From positions 1 to 64,000 of the forward strand of contig CAWGBF010000006.1 of assembly GCA_963820775.1 (NCBI GenBank): DNA of 64,000 nt, read 5' to 3'. How positions within the stretch are numbered: the first letter of the stretch is position 1; each line of letters starts with the position of its first letter. Positions 45,194 through 54,274 of the stretch are shown piece after piece. The position numbers and the translations under genes are program-made. A model generated the notes under the pieces. The model was not told where the DNA came from. It saw only the letters and a program-made list of their open reading frames with translations, and searched no databases. The DNA comes from Roseiarcus sp963820775 (GTDB lineage Bacteria; Pseudomonadota; Alphaproteobacteria; Rhizobiales; Beijerinckiaceae).

Positions 45194-45212
45194 GGCAGGC
45201 CAATCGCCTGCC
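45194..45212 (+). promoter_or_regulatory. Intercistronic hairpin between chvE and gguA
   Basis: GGCAGGC-caatc-GCCTGCC, a perfect 7-bp stem without a U-tract in the 136-base gap. Such hairpins stabilise the upstream binding-protein message and lower expression of the ATPase gene. Confidence 0.5.
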
Positions 45213-45233
45213 GCAACCGACGAGCCTTGAGTC

Positions 45234-46772
45234 ATGAGTCGCATTCTGGAAATGAGGGGGATCACAAAGACCTTTCCCGGAGTCATCGCGCTGCGCGATG
45301 TCAATCTTTCGGTCCGCGAAGGCGAGATCCACGCGATCTGCGGTGAGAACGGCGCCGGCAAGTCGACCTTGATGAAGGTGCTGAGCGGCGTTTACCCTTA
45401 CGGTTCTTATGAAGGGCAGATCGTCTTTCAGGGGCAGGAACGCCGCTTTTCGCGCATCGCCGAGAGCGAGCATCTTGGCATCATAATCATCCACCAGGAA
45501 TTGGCGCTCGTGCCGCTCCTGTCGATCGCCGAGAATATCTTCCTCGGCAACGAACCAGCCAAAATGGGCGTGATCGATTGGAGCGTGGCCTTCAACCGGA
45601 CGCGGGAGCTCCTGAGCAAGGTGGGGCTCAAGGAATTGCCGAATGCGCTCATCACCAATCTGGGAATCGGCAAGCAGCAGCTTGTCGAGATCGCCAAGGC
45701 GCTCGCCAAAAAGGTGAAGCTGCTGATCCTCGATGAGCCGACCGCTAGCCTCAACGAAACCGACAGCGACGCTTTGCTGCGTTTGCTCGTCGAGTTCAGG
45801 GCTCAGGGCATCACTTCGATCATCATTTCGCACAAGCTCAACGAGCTGGCCAAGGTCGCCGACCAAATCACAGTGCTCCGCGACGGCGCAACGGTCGAGA
45901 CCATCGACTGCCGTCGCGAGAAGATCAGCGAAAGCCGCATCATCAAGAGCATGGTCGGGCGAGAGATGTCGGATCGTTACCCGCTGCGCGTCCCCAAGAT
46001 TGCCGAGCGCCTGTTCGCGGTCGAGAACTGGCGCGTCGAACACCCGCTCCACGCCGGACGCGAAGTGATCAAGGGCGTCGACCTGCATGTCAACCGGGGC
46101 GAGGTTGTCGGCATCGCCGGATTGATGGGCGCCGGGCGCACCGAGCTCGCCATGAGCATTTTTGGACGCGCATACGGACGAAACGTCACTGGCCGAGCCC
46201 TCATGGAGGGCAAGGAGATCGACGTCTCGACGGTGCAGAAGGCCGTCGCCAACGGCATCGCCTACGTGACCGAGGACCGCAAGAGCCTCGGATTGGTCCT
46301 GAGCGAGGACATCAAGAACAACGTCACGCTCGCCAATCTGCCAGGCATCGCCTGGCGTGGAGTGATCGACAAGCACGGGGAAAACCGGATCGCGCAACAA
46401 TATCGGAGCCTGCTCAAGATACGCTCCTCGGGGATCTTTCAAAAGACGCTCAATCTCTCGGGCGGCAATCAGCAGAAGGTCGTCTTGAGCAAATGGCTGT
46501 TCGCGCAGCCGAAGGTGCTCATCCTGGATGAGCCGACGCGCGGCATCGACGTCGGGGCTAAATATGAGATCTACACGATCATCAACGATCTGGCGGCGGC
46601 AGGAAAGGGCGTCATCGTCATTTCATCGGAAATGCCCGAGTTGCTGGGCATCTGCGACCGCATTTACGTAATGAACGAGGGCAAGTTCGTCGACGAAATG
46701 CCGGCGAAGGGCGCGACCCAGGAGATGATCATGGCCTCGATCATGAAGCAATATGGGGTTGCGGCGGCATGA
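45234..46772 (+). CDS. gguA: Multiple-monosaccharide ABC transporter ATPase GguA (MmsA-type)
   Basis: 512 residues with two fused ATPase domains. Domain 1: Walker A GENGAGKST, signature GIGKQQLVEIAKAL (degenerate), Walker B LLILDEPTASL. Domain 2 from about 260: a degenerate Walker A GLMGAGRTE, signature NLSGGNQQKVVLSKW, Walker B LILDEPTRGIDVGAKYE. This layout is typical of CUT2 sugar importers; wording fits GguA of rhizobia (called MmsA in database annotation). It powers uptake of sugars bound by ChvE. Its stop overlaps the start of the permease gene. Confidence 0.93.
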   Translation: MSRILEMRGITKTFPGVIALRDVNLSVREGEIHAICGENGAGKSTLMKVLSGVYPYGSYEGQIVFQGQERRFSRIAESEHLGIIIIHQELALVPLLSIAENIFLGNEPAKMGVIDWSVAFNRTRELLSKVGLKELPNALITNLGIGKQQLVEIAKALAKKVKLLILDEPTASLNETDSDALLRLLVEFRAQGITSIIISHKLNELAKVADQITVLRDGATVETIDCRREKISESRIIKSMVGREMSDRYPLRVPKIAERLFAVENWRVEHPLHAGREVIKGVDLHVNRGEVVGIAGLMGAGRTELAMSIFGRAYGRNVTGRALMEGKEIDVSTVQKAVANGIAYVTEDRKSLGLVLSEDIKNNVTLANLPGIAWRGVIDKHGENRIAQQYRSLLKIRSSGIFQKTLNLSGGNQQKVVLSKWLFAQPKVLILDEPTRGIDVGAKYEIYTIINDLAAAGKGVIVISSEMPELLGICDRIYVMNEGKFVDEMPAKGATQEMIMASIMKQYGVAAA

Positions 46773-48028
46773 GCACGGAAACGATCATCACCGGGGCGCC
46801 CGCCGCTGAGCCGTCTGCCGGGGACGCGAGCTTCTGGAAGAGCAATCTTCGCGACTACGGGCTGCTTGTTTCCCTGCTTCTCATCATGGCCTTCTTCGAG
46901 GTCGTCACCGGCGGCGTGCTCTTCCGCGGCGTCAATGTGACCAACCTCATCCTCCAGAACAGCTACATCGTCATCATGGCGCTCGGCATGCTGCTGGTGA
47001 TCGTCGGGGGCAACATCGATCTCTCGGTCGGCTCCATCGTTGGATTCGTCGGCGGCTGCGCGGCGATCCTGATGGTCGGATTTCATGTTCCCTGGGTCGA
47101 CATCGACGTCAAGCTTCCCTGGCAACTGGTCATCGTGCTGTCGCTGATCCTGGGAGGCCTCATTGGCGCGAGCCAGGGTTATTTCATTGCTTACAGCAAG
47201 ATCCCGGCGTTCATCGTAACGCTCGCCGGCATGCTGATCTTCCGCGGGCTCACTGGGAACATGCTGCAGGGCCAGTTCGTCGGACCGTTCGCCAAGGGGT
47301 TCCAGTCGATCAGCGCCGGCTTCATCCCGGACTTCAGCGACTTCGGGTTCCTCAAGGCGCCGCCGGGACAACCGCAGTTCTTCTGGCTGTCGATGCTTGT
47401 CGGGGTGGTTGGGGCCATCTTGCTGATCTACACGAGCACGCGCCGGTGGATGCGCGACAACGCGCAGGCGATGGAGACGGAGCCGTTCGCGCTGTTCATC
47501 GGCAAGAACGCCATTTTCGCGATTCTGACCGTCGGGTTCAGCTATCTGCTCGCGTCGAACAAGGGCTTGCCCAACGTCCTCATCATCATGGGGGTGCTGA
47601 TCTTCCTTTATACGTTCATCACCACCCGCATGACCATTGGACGCCGCATCTACGCGATGGGTGGGAACCGGCTGGCGGCGCAGCTTTCGGGCGTCCGCAC
47701 CGAGCGACTGACCTTGCTGACTTTCGTCAACATGGGCGTCCTTGCCGGACTTGCGGGCTTGATTGTCGCCGCGCGCCTCAATTCGGCGACGCCAAGCGCG
47801 GGCAATTCCTTTGAACTCGACGTGATCGCCGCGTGCTTCATCGGCGGCGTCTCCGCCTCGGGCGGAGTTGGAAAGGTGATGGGTGTCGTCATCGGCGCGT
47901 TTTTCATGGGAGTGATGAACAACGGCATGTCGATTCTCGGCATCGGCATCTTCTGGCAACAGGTCGTGAAGGGCCTGGTGCTGCTCGCGGCGGTCTACGT
48001 CGACGTCTATCAGAAGAGCAAAGAGTAG
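46769..48028 (+). CDS. gguB: Multiple-monosaccharide ABC transporter permease GguB (MmsB-type)
   Basis: This 419-residue inner-membrane protein overlaps gguA by four bases (ATGA). It has about ten hydrophobic segments, including YIVIMALGMLLVIVGGNIDL, the CUT2 permease signature GGNIDLSVGSIVGFVGG, the EAA-like GGLIGASQGYFIAY, and the C-terminal AACFIGGVSASGGVGKVMG. It forms the sugar channel with GguA and ChvE. Length and motifs fit MmsB/GguB. Confidence 0.93.
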   Translation: MSTETIITGAPAAEPSAGDASFWKSNLRDYGLLVSLLLIMAFFEVVTGGVLFRGVNVTNLILQNSYIVIMALGMLLVIVGGNIDLSVGSIVGFVGGCAAILMVGFHVPWVDIDVKLPWQLVIVLSLILGGLIGASQGYFIAYSKIPAFIVTLAGMLIFRGLTGNMLQGQFVGPFAKGFQSISAGFIPDFSDFGFLKAPPGQPQFFWLSMLVGVVGAILLIYTSTRRWMRDNAQAMETEPFALFIGKNAIFAILTVGFSYLLASNKGLPNVLIIMGVLIFLYTFITTRMTIGRRIYAMGGNRLAAQLSGVRTERLTLLTFVNMGVLAGLAGLIVAARLNSATPSAGNSFELDVIAACFIGGVSASGGVGKVMGVVIGAFFMGVMNNGMSILGIGIFWQQVVKGLVLLAAVYVDVYQKSKE

Positions 48029-48124
48029 CGCGATTGGCCGCCGGCCATTGGCCATTTCGATGCGTTTGCGCGCGCGGCCGCCGTTGACCGGCGCGCCTGT
48101 CCGCTATCGAGCCCCGGAGCGCTC

Positions 48125-49786
48125 ATGTTCACCCTAGGCGTCGATTTCGGAACCAACTCGGTGCGGGCGCTTGTCGTCCGCTGTTCGGACGGAGCGGAAT
48201 ACGGCAGTCGGGTGGTCGATTACCCTTCGGGCGCGCAGGGTGTTCTGCTCGATCCGAAGGATGGCCTGTTGGCGCGGCAGCATCCGGGCGACTATCTGTT
48301 CGGCCTCGAGGAAAGCATCACCCGCGCGCTGGCCGAGGCCGGGCGCAGACCGGATTTCGACCGGTCGAAAGTGATCGGGATCGGCGTCGACACGACCGGG
48401 TCAAGCCCCATTCCCGTTGACGACAAGAACCAGCCGCTGGGGTTGAGCGCCAGGTGGAAGGGCGATCTCAACGCGCAGTGCTGGCTGTGGAAGGATCACA
48501 CCGCTTGGCGTGAGGCGGCCAGGATCACTGAACTCTCAGCCAAGCTGCGGCCTCAATACATCGCCAAGTGCGGCGGGGTCTATTCCTCGGAATGGTTTTG
48601 GGCCAAGCTCTGGCATTGCCTGAATGTCGCTCCGGAGACGTTCAGCGCCGCGTTCTCCTGGGTTGAACTCGCCGACTGGGCGCCGTCGGTGCTCGCCGGC
48701 GTCGCCGATCCGCGATTGGTCAAACGGGGAGTTTGCGCCGCCGGCCACAAGGCGCTCTATTCCGACGATTGGGCCGGCCTGCCGGACAAGGAGTTCCTCA
48801 CGGTGCTCGACCCGCGGCTCGCCGCACTTCGAGACCGGCTGTACGAAAAGGCTTACGACGCGAGCGAGCCGGCCGGATCGCTTAGCTCCGACTGGGCGAC
48901 GAAGCTGGGGCTTGAAACAGGCATTCCGATCGCCATCGGAGAATTCGACGTTCACTATGGCGCGATCGGTTGCGGCGTGCGCGAGGGGACGCTGGTCAAG
49001 GTGATCGGCACCTCGACCTGCGACTGCGCGGTGGTTTCGGCTGAGAGGCCGGTGGCCGACATTCCGGGCATTTGCGGGATCGTCAAAGGCGCCATTCTGC
49101 CCGGCTTCTTCGGCATCGAAGCCGGCCAATCGGCCGTTGGCGACATCTTCAGATGGTGGGTCGAGGTCGTCTTGGGCGGCGACGCCCCGCTGCATGCTCA
49201 GCTGACCGCCGAAGCGGGGAAACAGCGCCCTGGAGAATCCGGTCTTCTGGCGCTCGACTGGAACAACGGCAATCGAACCATCCTCGTCGATCAGCGCCTC
49301 ACCGGTCTCATTCTCGGTCAGGACCTATATACGACGCGGGCGGATATCTATCGCGCCTTGATCGAGGCGACCGCATTTGGCGCGCGCGCCATCATCGAGC
49401 GCCTTCGGCAATACGGGGTGCGCACGGACCACGTGGTGTGCACCGGCGGCATTGCTGATAAAAATCCGCTGCTCATGCAGATTTACGCCGATGTCACGGG
49501 CTGCGTGATGGAGGTCGCGGGCTCCAGTCAGACCTGCGCTCTCGGCTCGGCGATCGCCGCCTCGGTCTTGGCGGGCGCACATCCTGACTTTGCCGGCGCG
49601 GAGACGGCGATGACGTCGCTCAAGCCAGAGTTGTTCGAGCCGATCGCCGAGAATCGCGCGGTCTACGACCAGCTTTACGCGCTCTATCGCGAGCTGCATG
49701 ACAGCTTCGGGGGACTGACGAAGTCCGCCGATCTGTCGCATGTCATGAAGAGCTTGCTCGATATCAAATATGCGCAGCGCGCATGA
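48125..49786 (+). CDS. araB: Ribulokinase AraB
   Basis: 553 residues. FGGY kinase fold with TLGVDFGTNSVRALVVRC (phosphate 1), VIGIGVDTTGSSPIPVDD, GGVYSSEWFWAKLW, GEFDVHYGAIGCGVREGTLV, KVIGTSTCDCAVV, ALDWNNGNRTILVDQRLTGL and VVCTGGIADKNPLLMQIYAD (adenosine site). The wording is that of AraB, which phosphorylates L-ribulose to L-ribulose 5-phosphate. It begins 97 bases after gguB and is followed after 13 bases by araA with its own GGAGGCGACC site; one operon. Confidence 0.95.
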   Translation: MFTLGVDFGTNSVRALVVRCSDGAEYGSRVVDYPSGAQGVLLDPKDGLLARQHPGDYLFGLEESITRALAEAGRRPDFDRSKVIGIGVDTTGSSPIPVDDKNQPLGLSARWKGDLNAQCWLWKDHTAWREAARITELSAKLRPQYIAKCGGVYSSEWFWAKLWHCLNVAPETFSAAFSWVELADWAPSVLAGVADPRLVKRGVCAAGHKALYSDDWAGLPDKEFLTVLDPRLAALRDRLYEKAYDASEPAGSLSSDWATKLGLETGIPIAIGEFDVHYGAIGCGVREGTLVKVIGTSTCDCAVVSAERPVADIPGICGIVKGAILPGFFGIEAGQSAVGDIFRWWVEVVLGGDAPLHAQLTAEAGKQRPGESGLLALDWNNGNRTILVDQRLTGLILGQDLYTTRADIYRALIEATAFGARAIIERLRQYGVRTDHVVCTGGIADKNPLLMQIYADVTGCVMEVAGSSQTCALGSAIAASVLAGAHPDFAGAETAMTSLKPELFEPIAENRAVYDQLYALYRELHDSFGGLTKSADLSHVMKSLLDIKYAQRA

Positions 49787-49799
49787 AACGGAGGCGACC

Positions 49800-51308
49800 A
49801 TGATCAATCTCGCCACTCCTGAGTTCTGGCTCGTTTGCGGCTCTCAGCATCTCTACGGCCCGGTGCCGCTGCAGCAGGTCGCGGCGCACGCGCAGGAAAT
49901 CGCGAACGCGCTTGCGGACTCGCCCAAGCTCCCGCTCAAGGTCGAATTCAAAGCCTTGCTGACGACGCCGGACGAGATCGCCAAGCTTTGCCTCGACGCG
50001 AACTCCGATCCGAACTGCGCCGGCCTCATCCTCTGGATGCACACGTTCTCGCCGTCGAAGATGTGGGTGCGCGGGCTGAATGCGCTTCAAAAGCCGTTCG
50101 TGCATCTCCATACCCAGTTCAGTCGTGACCTCCCGTGGGACACGATCGACATGGACTTCATGAACCTCAACCAGTCCGCGCACGGCGACCGGGAGGCGGG
50201 CTTCATCCACACCCGCATGCGTCTCGCGCGCAAGGTCGTCGTCGGCCATTGGTCCGATCCGGAAGTTCAGGACCGCCTCGGCGCGTGGATGCGCGCGGCG
50301 CGCGCATGGGCTGATTGGCAGGGGGCGAAATTCTGCCGTTTCGGCGACAACATGCGGCAGGTCGCGGTCACCGAGGGCGACAAGGTGGCGACGGAAATGA
50401 AGTTCGGGTTCGCAACCAACGGCTACGGCGTCGGCGATCTCGTGGCCCAGGTGAACGCGGTGTCGGACACCAAGGTCAAGGCGCTGGCGAGCGAATATGA
50501 GAAGCGCTACGCGGTCGCGCCCGAACTGCGCGACACCGGCGCTCGGCGCGAATTGCTGCTCTATGGCGCGCGGCAGGAATTAGGCCTTCGCGCCTTTCTG
50601 GAAGCCGGCGGCTTCAAGGGCTTCACGACCACGTTCGAAGACCTGCATGGGCTCAAGCAACTCCCTGGCCTCGCGCCGCAGCGGCTGATGGCCGAGGGCT
50701 ACGGCTTCGCAGGCGAGGGCGACTGGAAGACCGCCGCCCTGGTGCGCGCGATGAAGGTCATGGGCGAGGGGCTTCCGGGCGGAACTTCGTTCATGGAGGA
50801 CTATACCTATCATCTCGCGCCGGGCGGGCATCAGGTTCTCGGCTCGCATATGCTCGAGATCTGCCCAACCATCGCGGCGGACAAGCCCAGGCTCGAGATT
50901 CATCCCCTTTCGATCGGCGGCAGGGAGGATCCGGTCCGCCTGGTGTTCGACGCGGCGACGGGTCCGGCGCTCAACGCGAGCCTCATTGACCTTGGCTCCC
51001 GGTTCCGCCTGCTGGTCAACGAGGTGACCGCGGTGGACCACCCTGCTCTGCCGAAATTGCCGGTCGCCCGCGCGGTGTGGCAATGCAAGCCTGACTTCAA
51101 GACGGCGTGCGCCGCCTGGATTCTGGCCGGCGGCGCGCATCACACAGGCTATAGCTACAGCGTGACTCGTGAGATGCTCGAGGACTTCGCCACGATCGCC
51201 GGAATCGAGATGGCGGCGATCGGGCCCGAAACCAATCTCACGAACTTCAAGCAGGACCTGCGCAACAACGACGTCTACTACTACCTTGCGCAAGGGTTCC
51301 GCGCCTGA
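49800..51308 (+). CDS. araA: L-arabinose isomerase AraA
   Basis: 502 residues. Family stretches: EFWLVCGSQHLYGPVPLQQV, LILWMHTFSPSKMWVRGLNA, LHTQFSRDLPWDTIDMDFMN, RFGDNMRQVAVTEGDKVATE, GGTSFMEDYTYHLAPGGHQV (metal-binding Glu), LGSHMLEICPTIA (Glu/His region) and GGAHHTGYSY (C-terminal His). It converts L-arabinose to L-ribulose using Mn2+. The start was placed at ATG 49800 behind ACGGAGGCGACC. Confidence 0.96.
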   Translation: MINLATPEFWLVCGSQHLYGPVPLQQVAAHAQEIANALADSPKLPLKVEFKALLTTPDEIAKLCLDANSDPNCAGLILWMHTFSPSKMWVRGLNALQKPFVHLHTQFSRDLPWDTIDMDFMNLNQSAHGDREAGFIHTRMRLARKVVVGHWSDPEVQDRLGAWMRAARAWADWQGAKFCRFGDNMRQVAVTEGDKVATEMKFGFATNGYGVGDLVAQVNAVSDTKVKALASEYEKRYAVAPELRDTGARRELLLYGARQELGLRAFLEAGGFKGFTTTFEDLHGLKQLPGLAPQRLMAEGYGFAGEGDWKTAALVRAMKVMGEGLPGGTSFMEDYTYHLAPGGHQVLGSHMLEICPTIAADKPRLEIHPLSIGGREDPVRLVFDAATGPALNASLIDLGSRFRLLVNEVTAVDHPALPKLPVARAVWQCKPDFKTACAAWILAGGAHHTGYSYSVTREMLEDFATIAGIEMAAIGPETNLTNFKQDLRNNDVYYYLAQGFRA

Positions 51309-51322
51309 GCCGGAACGAGGCG

Positions 51323-52021
51323 ATGTTCAAGGAACTCAAGCGCGAAGCCTACGAGGCCAATGTCGCCTTGCCGCGGCACGGCCTCATCAATCTCACCTTC
51401 GGCAATGCGAGCGCGATCGATCGGGCGCGGGCCGCATTCGCGATCAAGCCGAGCGGGGTCGACTATGCGGCGCTCACTCCGGAGGACATGGTGGTCATCG
51501 ACCTCGAGGGGCGGACGATCGAGGGCCGGCTCAACCCGTCCTCGGACACGCCGACCCATCGCAGACTGTTCCTTGCCTTCCCGAACATCGGCGGCGTCGT
51601 CCACACCCACTCATCGCATGCCACCGCGTTCGCGCAGGCCGGCCGGCCGATCCCAATATTCGGCACGACCCATGCCGACTATTTCAACGGCGAGGCGCCG
51701 GTCACCCGCAAGATGACGGCGAACGAGATCGCCACGGACTACGAATGGGAGACCGGCAATGTCATCGTCGAAACAATGCGGAACCGCGATCCAGCCGATT
51801 GTCCGGGGGTTCTCGTCAACCGGCATGCGCCGTTCACCTGGGGGCCCAGCGCGGCCAAGGCGGTCGAGGCCGCGGTCGCTCTCGAGTGCATCGCGCAAAT
51901 GGCGCTGATGTCGCTTCAGCTCAAGCCGGACCTTCAGCCGATCGAGGAGGAACTCCTGAACAAGCACTTCAAGCGCAAGCATGGGCCCGGCGCCTATTAT
52001 GGGCAGACGCCCGACTTTTGA
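51323..52021 (+). CDS. araD: L-ribulose-5-phosphate 4-epimerase AraD
   Basis: 232 residues, class II aldolase/epimerase fold. NLTFGNASAIDR, IKPSGVDYAALTPEDMVVID, PSSDTPTHRRLF (catalytic Asp), VVHTHSSHATAFAQ (zinc His pair), GTTHADYF and VNRHAPFTWGPSAAKAV (third zinc His) are all present. It gives D-xylulose 5-phosphate for the pentose-phosphate or phosphoketolase route. Last gene of the operon, 14 bases after araA. No araC-type regulator lies next to it. Confidence 0.95.
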   Translation: MFKELKREAYEANVALPRHGLINLTFGNASAIDRARAAFAIKPSGVDYAALTPEDMVVIDLEGRTIEGRLNPSSDTPTHRRLFLAFPNIGGVVHTHSSHATAFAQAGRPIPIFGTTHADYFNGEAPVTRKMTANEIATDYEWETGNVIVETMRNRDPADCPGVLVNRHAPFTWGPSAAKAVEAAVALECIAQMALMSLQLKPDLQPIEEELLNKHFKRKHGPGAYYGQTPDF

Positions 52022-52239
52022 AGGTGATCGGCGAAGGGAATTGGCCGCCGCCGGGCCCGAGGCTGGTCCTTCCATGCCTCGGCCACGCGGACGCCATTTC
52101 GGAGTTTGTTTCGTGCGATTTCAAAGGGTTGGGGCGCCATTTACGATCGTGTCACGCTAGTTATACTAAACATTTATGTTGTTTTGGCTAAAACCCCTGC
52201 CCTCGCGCCGCTTCGCCAAGTCGGCGGCGGGCAGAAGCG

Positions 52240-53199
52240 TCAAACGCCGGCCCGATCGGCCTCCGCCGGTTTGCTCGCGTCTAGACGCATCTTCAGATAG
52301 TCGGCGGCCAAGATCGGCGGATAGCGCGTCGCCTCTCCTTCCCGTACGCAGCTCGGGATTGTTTCGACCATCGCGTCCGGATTCGGGTCGTAGAAAAAGG
52401 CGATCGAATACCGCTCCCTCGCGCTCCGATTGACGACGCGATGCGGGGTTGAAACGTAGACGTCGTTGGTCCAGCGCATCAGGCAATCGCCGATATTGAC
52501 GATGAAGGCGCCGGGGACGACCGGCGCTTCGATCCATTGGCCGGCGCGCGTGCGAACCTCGAGCCCGCCGACATCGTCGGTCGCGAGCAGCGTCAGGTTG
52601 CCGTAATCGGTGTGCGTCCCCGCGCCCGTCGGCGGGTCGGAGCCGCGGGACGGCGCCGGATAGTGCAGGAGCCGCAGCGGCGCCATCGGGCGATCGAATT
52701 TGGCGTCGAAGAAGTCGGTTCTCAGGCCAAGATCCTGCGCGAAGGCGCGATGCAATCGTGCGCCAAGCGCCGCGCAAGCGTCGTAGTAAGCGAGCAGCGT
52801 CTCGCGGAAGCCCGCCACGGCGGGCCATGCGTTGAGCGAGCGGAAGGGCTTGCCCGCCAGCAATTCGGGATCGTCCGCGGCGAGGTTGAGACCGGCGTTG
52901 AAGGCCTCCTTCATGTCCGGTCCCCGGCCCGGGTCGAGCGCCTCGTGAAGGAGCCCGGAATAGCCTCGGTTGCCGCCAATTGTCTCGATTGCGAGCTTCC
53001 GCTTGTCGGCGACGGGCAGCGCGAAGAACTTGTGCGACTGCGCGAAGGTTTTCGCGATCAGCTCTGGGTCGACCCCGTGGTTGACGACGTAGAAGAAGCC
53101 CACGTCGCGGCACGCCGCGCCAACCTCTGCGGCGATCCTTGTCAGCGAACCTCCGCCTCCTTCGGCCGATGATCCGAGATCGATAATGGGAAGCGTCAA
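52240..53199 (-). CDS. Isopenicillin-N-synthase-like Fe(II)/2-oxoglutarate oxygenase
   Basis: 319 residues. N-terminal DIOX_N region (LPIIDLGSS, ACRDVGFFYVVNHGVDPELI) and jelly-roll with the iron ligands H-x-D in GAGTHTDYGNLTLLATDD and H in YVSTPHRVVNRS; RYSIAFFYDPNPDA holds the 2-oxoglutarate Arg. The start is a TTG that overlaps the stop of the gene upstream (TTGA), so translation is probably coupled. Substrate unknown; bacterial members oxidise small acids or xenobiotics. Reads convergently with the arabinose operon. Confidence 0.85.
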   Translation of the reverse strand: MTLPIIDLGSSAEGGGGSLTRIAAEVGAACRDVGFFYVVNHGVDPELIAKTFAQSHKFFALPVADKRKLAIETIGGNRGYSGLLHEALDPGRGPDMKEAFNAGLNLAADDPELLAGKPFRSLNAWPAVAGFRETLLAYYDACAALGARLHRAFAQDLGLRTDFFDAKFDRPMAPLRLLHYPAPSRGSDPPTGAGTHTDYGNLTLLATDDVGGLEVRTRAGQWIEAPVVPGAFIVNIGDCLMRWTNDVYVSTPHRVVNRSARERYSIAFFYDPNPDAMVETIPSCVREGEATRYPPILAADYLKMRLDASKPAEADRAGV

Positions 53200-53975
53200 C
53201 GCGGCCCCTTCCTGCGCTCGATCGTGTCCCGCAGCGCGCTCAAAAATGGGATGTCTGCGAACTGATCGGGACGAACTTTGTCCCAGTCCACTCCGTTCGG
53301 TTGCGGGTGCTGTGTCTCAGTCGCGATCAGCTCGAGTTCCGTCGCGATGAAATGCAAGGCCGAGTCGTGGCTCTCCATGACCACCTCAGAATTGGCGACC
53401 ACCTGTGAGGAATGGACCGTTGTCGCAAGCGGCGTCGAGGAACTGACGAGCCCGAGTTCGCGAAACACGCCCTGTTCGAGATCCGCAAATCCGGCGCCCT
53501 TTCCCGTGCGTCCGCCCGATCGCGTGACCGCGACGCAGCCTACGACACAGAAATCGAGTTTGGGCATGTCCTCAAACCCGATCGGCTCCCCATGCTCCAT
53601 GAACCCTTGCGCAGTGGCGGCGGTCTCGAAATCCACGCCCTTCGCCGAGAGCTTGTCGGGATCGATACGCAGATACGGAAAGCCTTTGCTCAGATAGGGA
53701 ACCGGCGAGAACAAGAGCTTGCCGTCGTAAAGCGCGCGCAGGCGGACCGGGATTTGCGGCGGATCGGGGTTGCACTTGACGACGCGAGCGCGCCGCCATT
53801 CGTCAAGCTCGCTGAGCCGTTTCGCGGCGAGATCCGCGCCGACGAAATTCGGGATGCGGTCGAAAACAGGGCCGACGTTGACTTGAGCCTCGGCCAGCCC
53901 GCTCCATATCCGCTTGCGTATGGCGGCCTTCGCGCCATTGCGGGCGGCCCATCGAGAATCGCCACGCTCGTCCAT
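53196..53975 (-). CDS. 5-formyltetrahydrofolate cyclo-ligase family protein
   Basis: ATG 53975 behind GACGAGGCGAAA gives 259 residues. KAAIRKRIWSGLAE opens the cyclo-ligase-like fold; RLSELDEWRRARVVKCNPDP, PQIPVRLRALYDGKLLFSPV, LDFCVVGCVAVTRSGGRTGK and GAGFADLEQGVFRELG follow (the KGxGYgD-like motif reads GKGAGFADLE). This subfamily (COG0212) is longer and less well defined than the housekeeping enzyme, so a role in folate or another ATP-dependent ligation is only suggested. It is coupled to the oxygenase downstream by a 4-base overlap. Confidence 0.75.
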   Translation of the reverse strand: MDERGDSRWAARNGAKAAIRKRIWSGLAEAQVNVGPVFDRIPNFVGADLAAKRLSELDEWRRARVVKCNPDPPQIPVRLRALYDGKLLFSPVPYLSKGFPYLRIDPDKLSAKGVDFETAATAQGFMEHGEPIGFEDMPKLDFCVVGCVAVTRSGGRTGKGAGFADLEQGVFRELGLVSSSTPLATTVHSSQVVANSEVVMESHDSALHFIATELELIATETQHPQPNGVDWDKVRPDQFADIPFLSALRDTIERRKGPR

Positions 53976-54274
53976 TTTCGCCTCGTCAGGACAATCTTGC
54001 GACCGGCGCGCGCGCAACGCCGCCTCGCTCAAAAGCCAAAACCACGTAAAACCAAATAAAACAACGGGGAACGTCAAACGTCGCACGAAGATGGCCGGCG
54101 ATGCGACTGCCAATGCCGTGAGAGGACAGAACCGCGCTTCTTTGTTTAGGGATTTTTGGGGACAGGTCATTGCGATTGTGCGCTTCCAGGCGACGTCGGT
54201 TCGGTTAGATTTCACCACATGTGACTGTCAACTCGCATGCCGTCACCAGCGTCAGGCGAACCGAAAGATTTGCG

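Noticed and set aside
43862..48055. Three long minus-strand open frames (43862-45361, 45090-46442, 46664-48055) opposite chvE, gguA and gguB
   Set aside because: Exact antisense shadows of conserved transporter genes, no ribosome binding sites, composition typical of complement frames.
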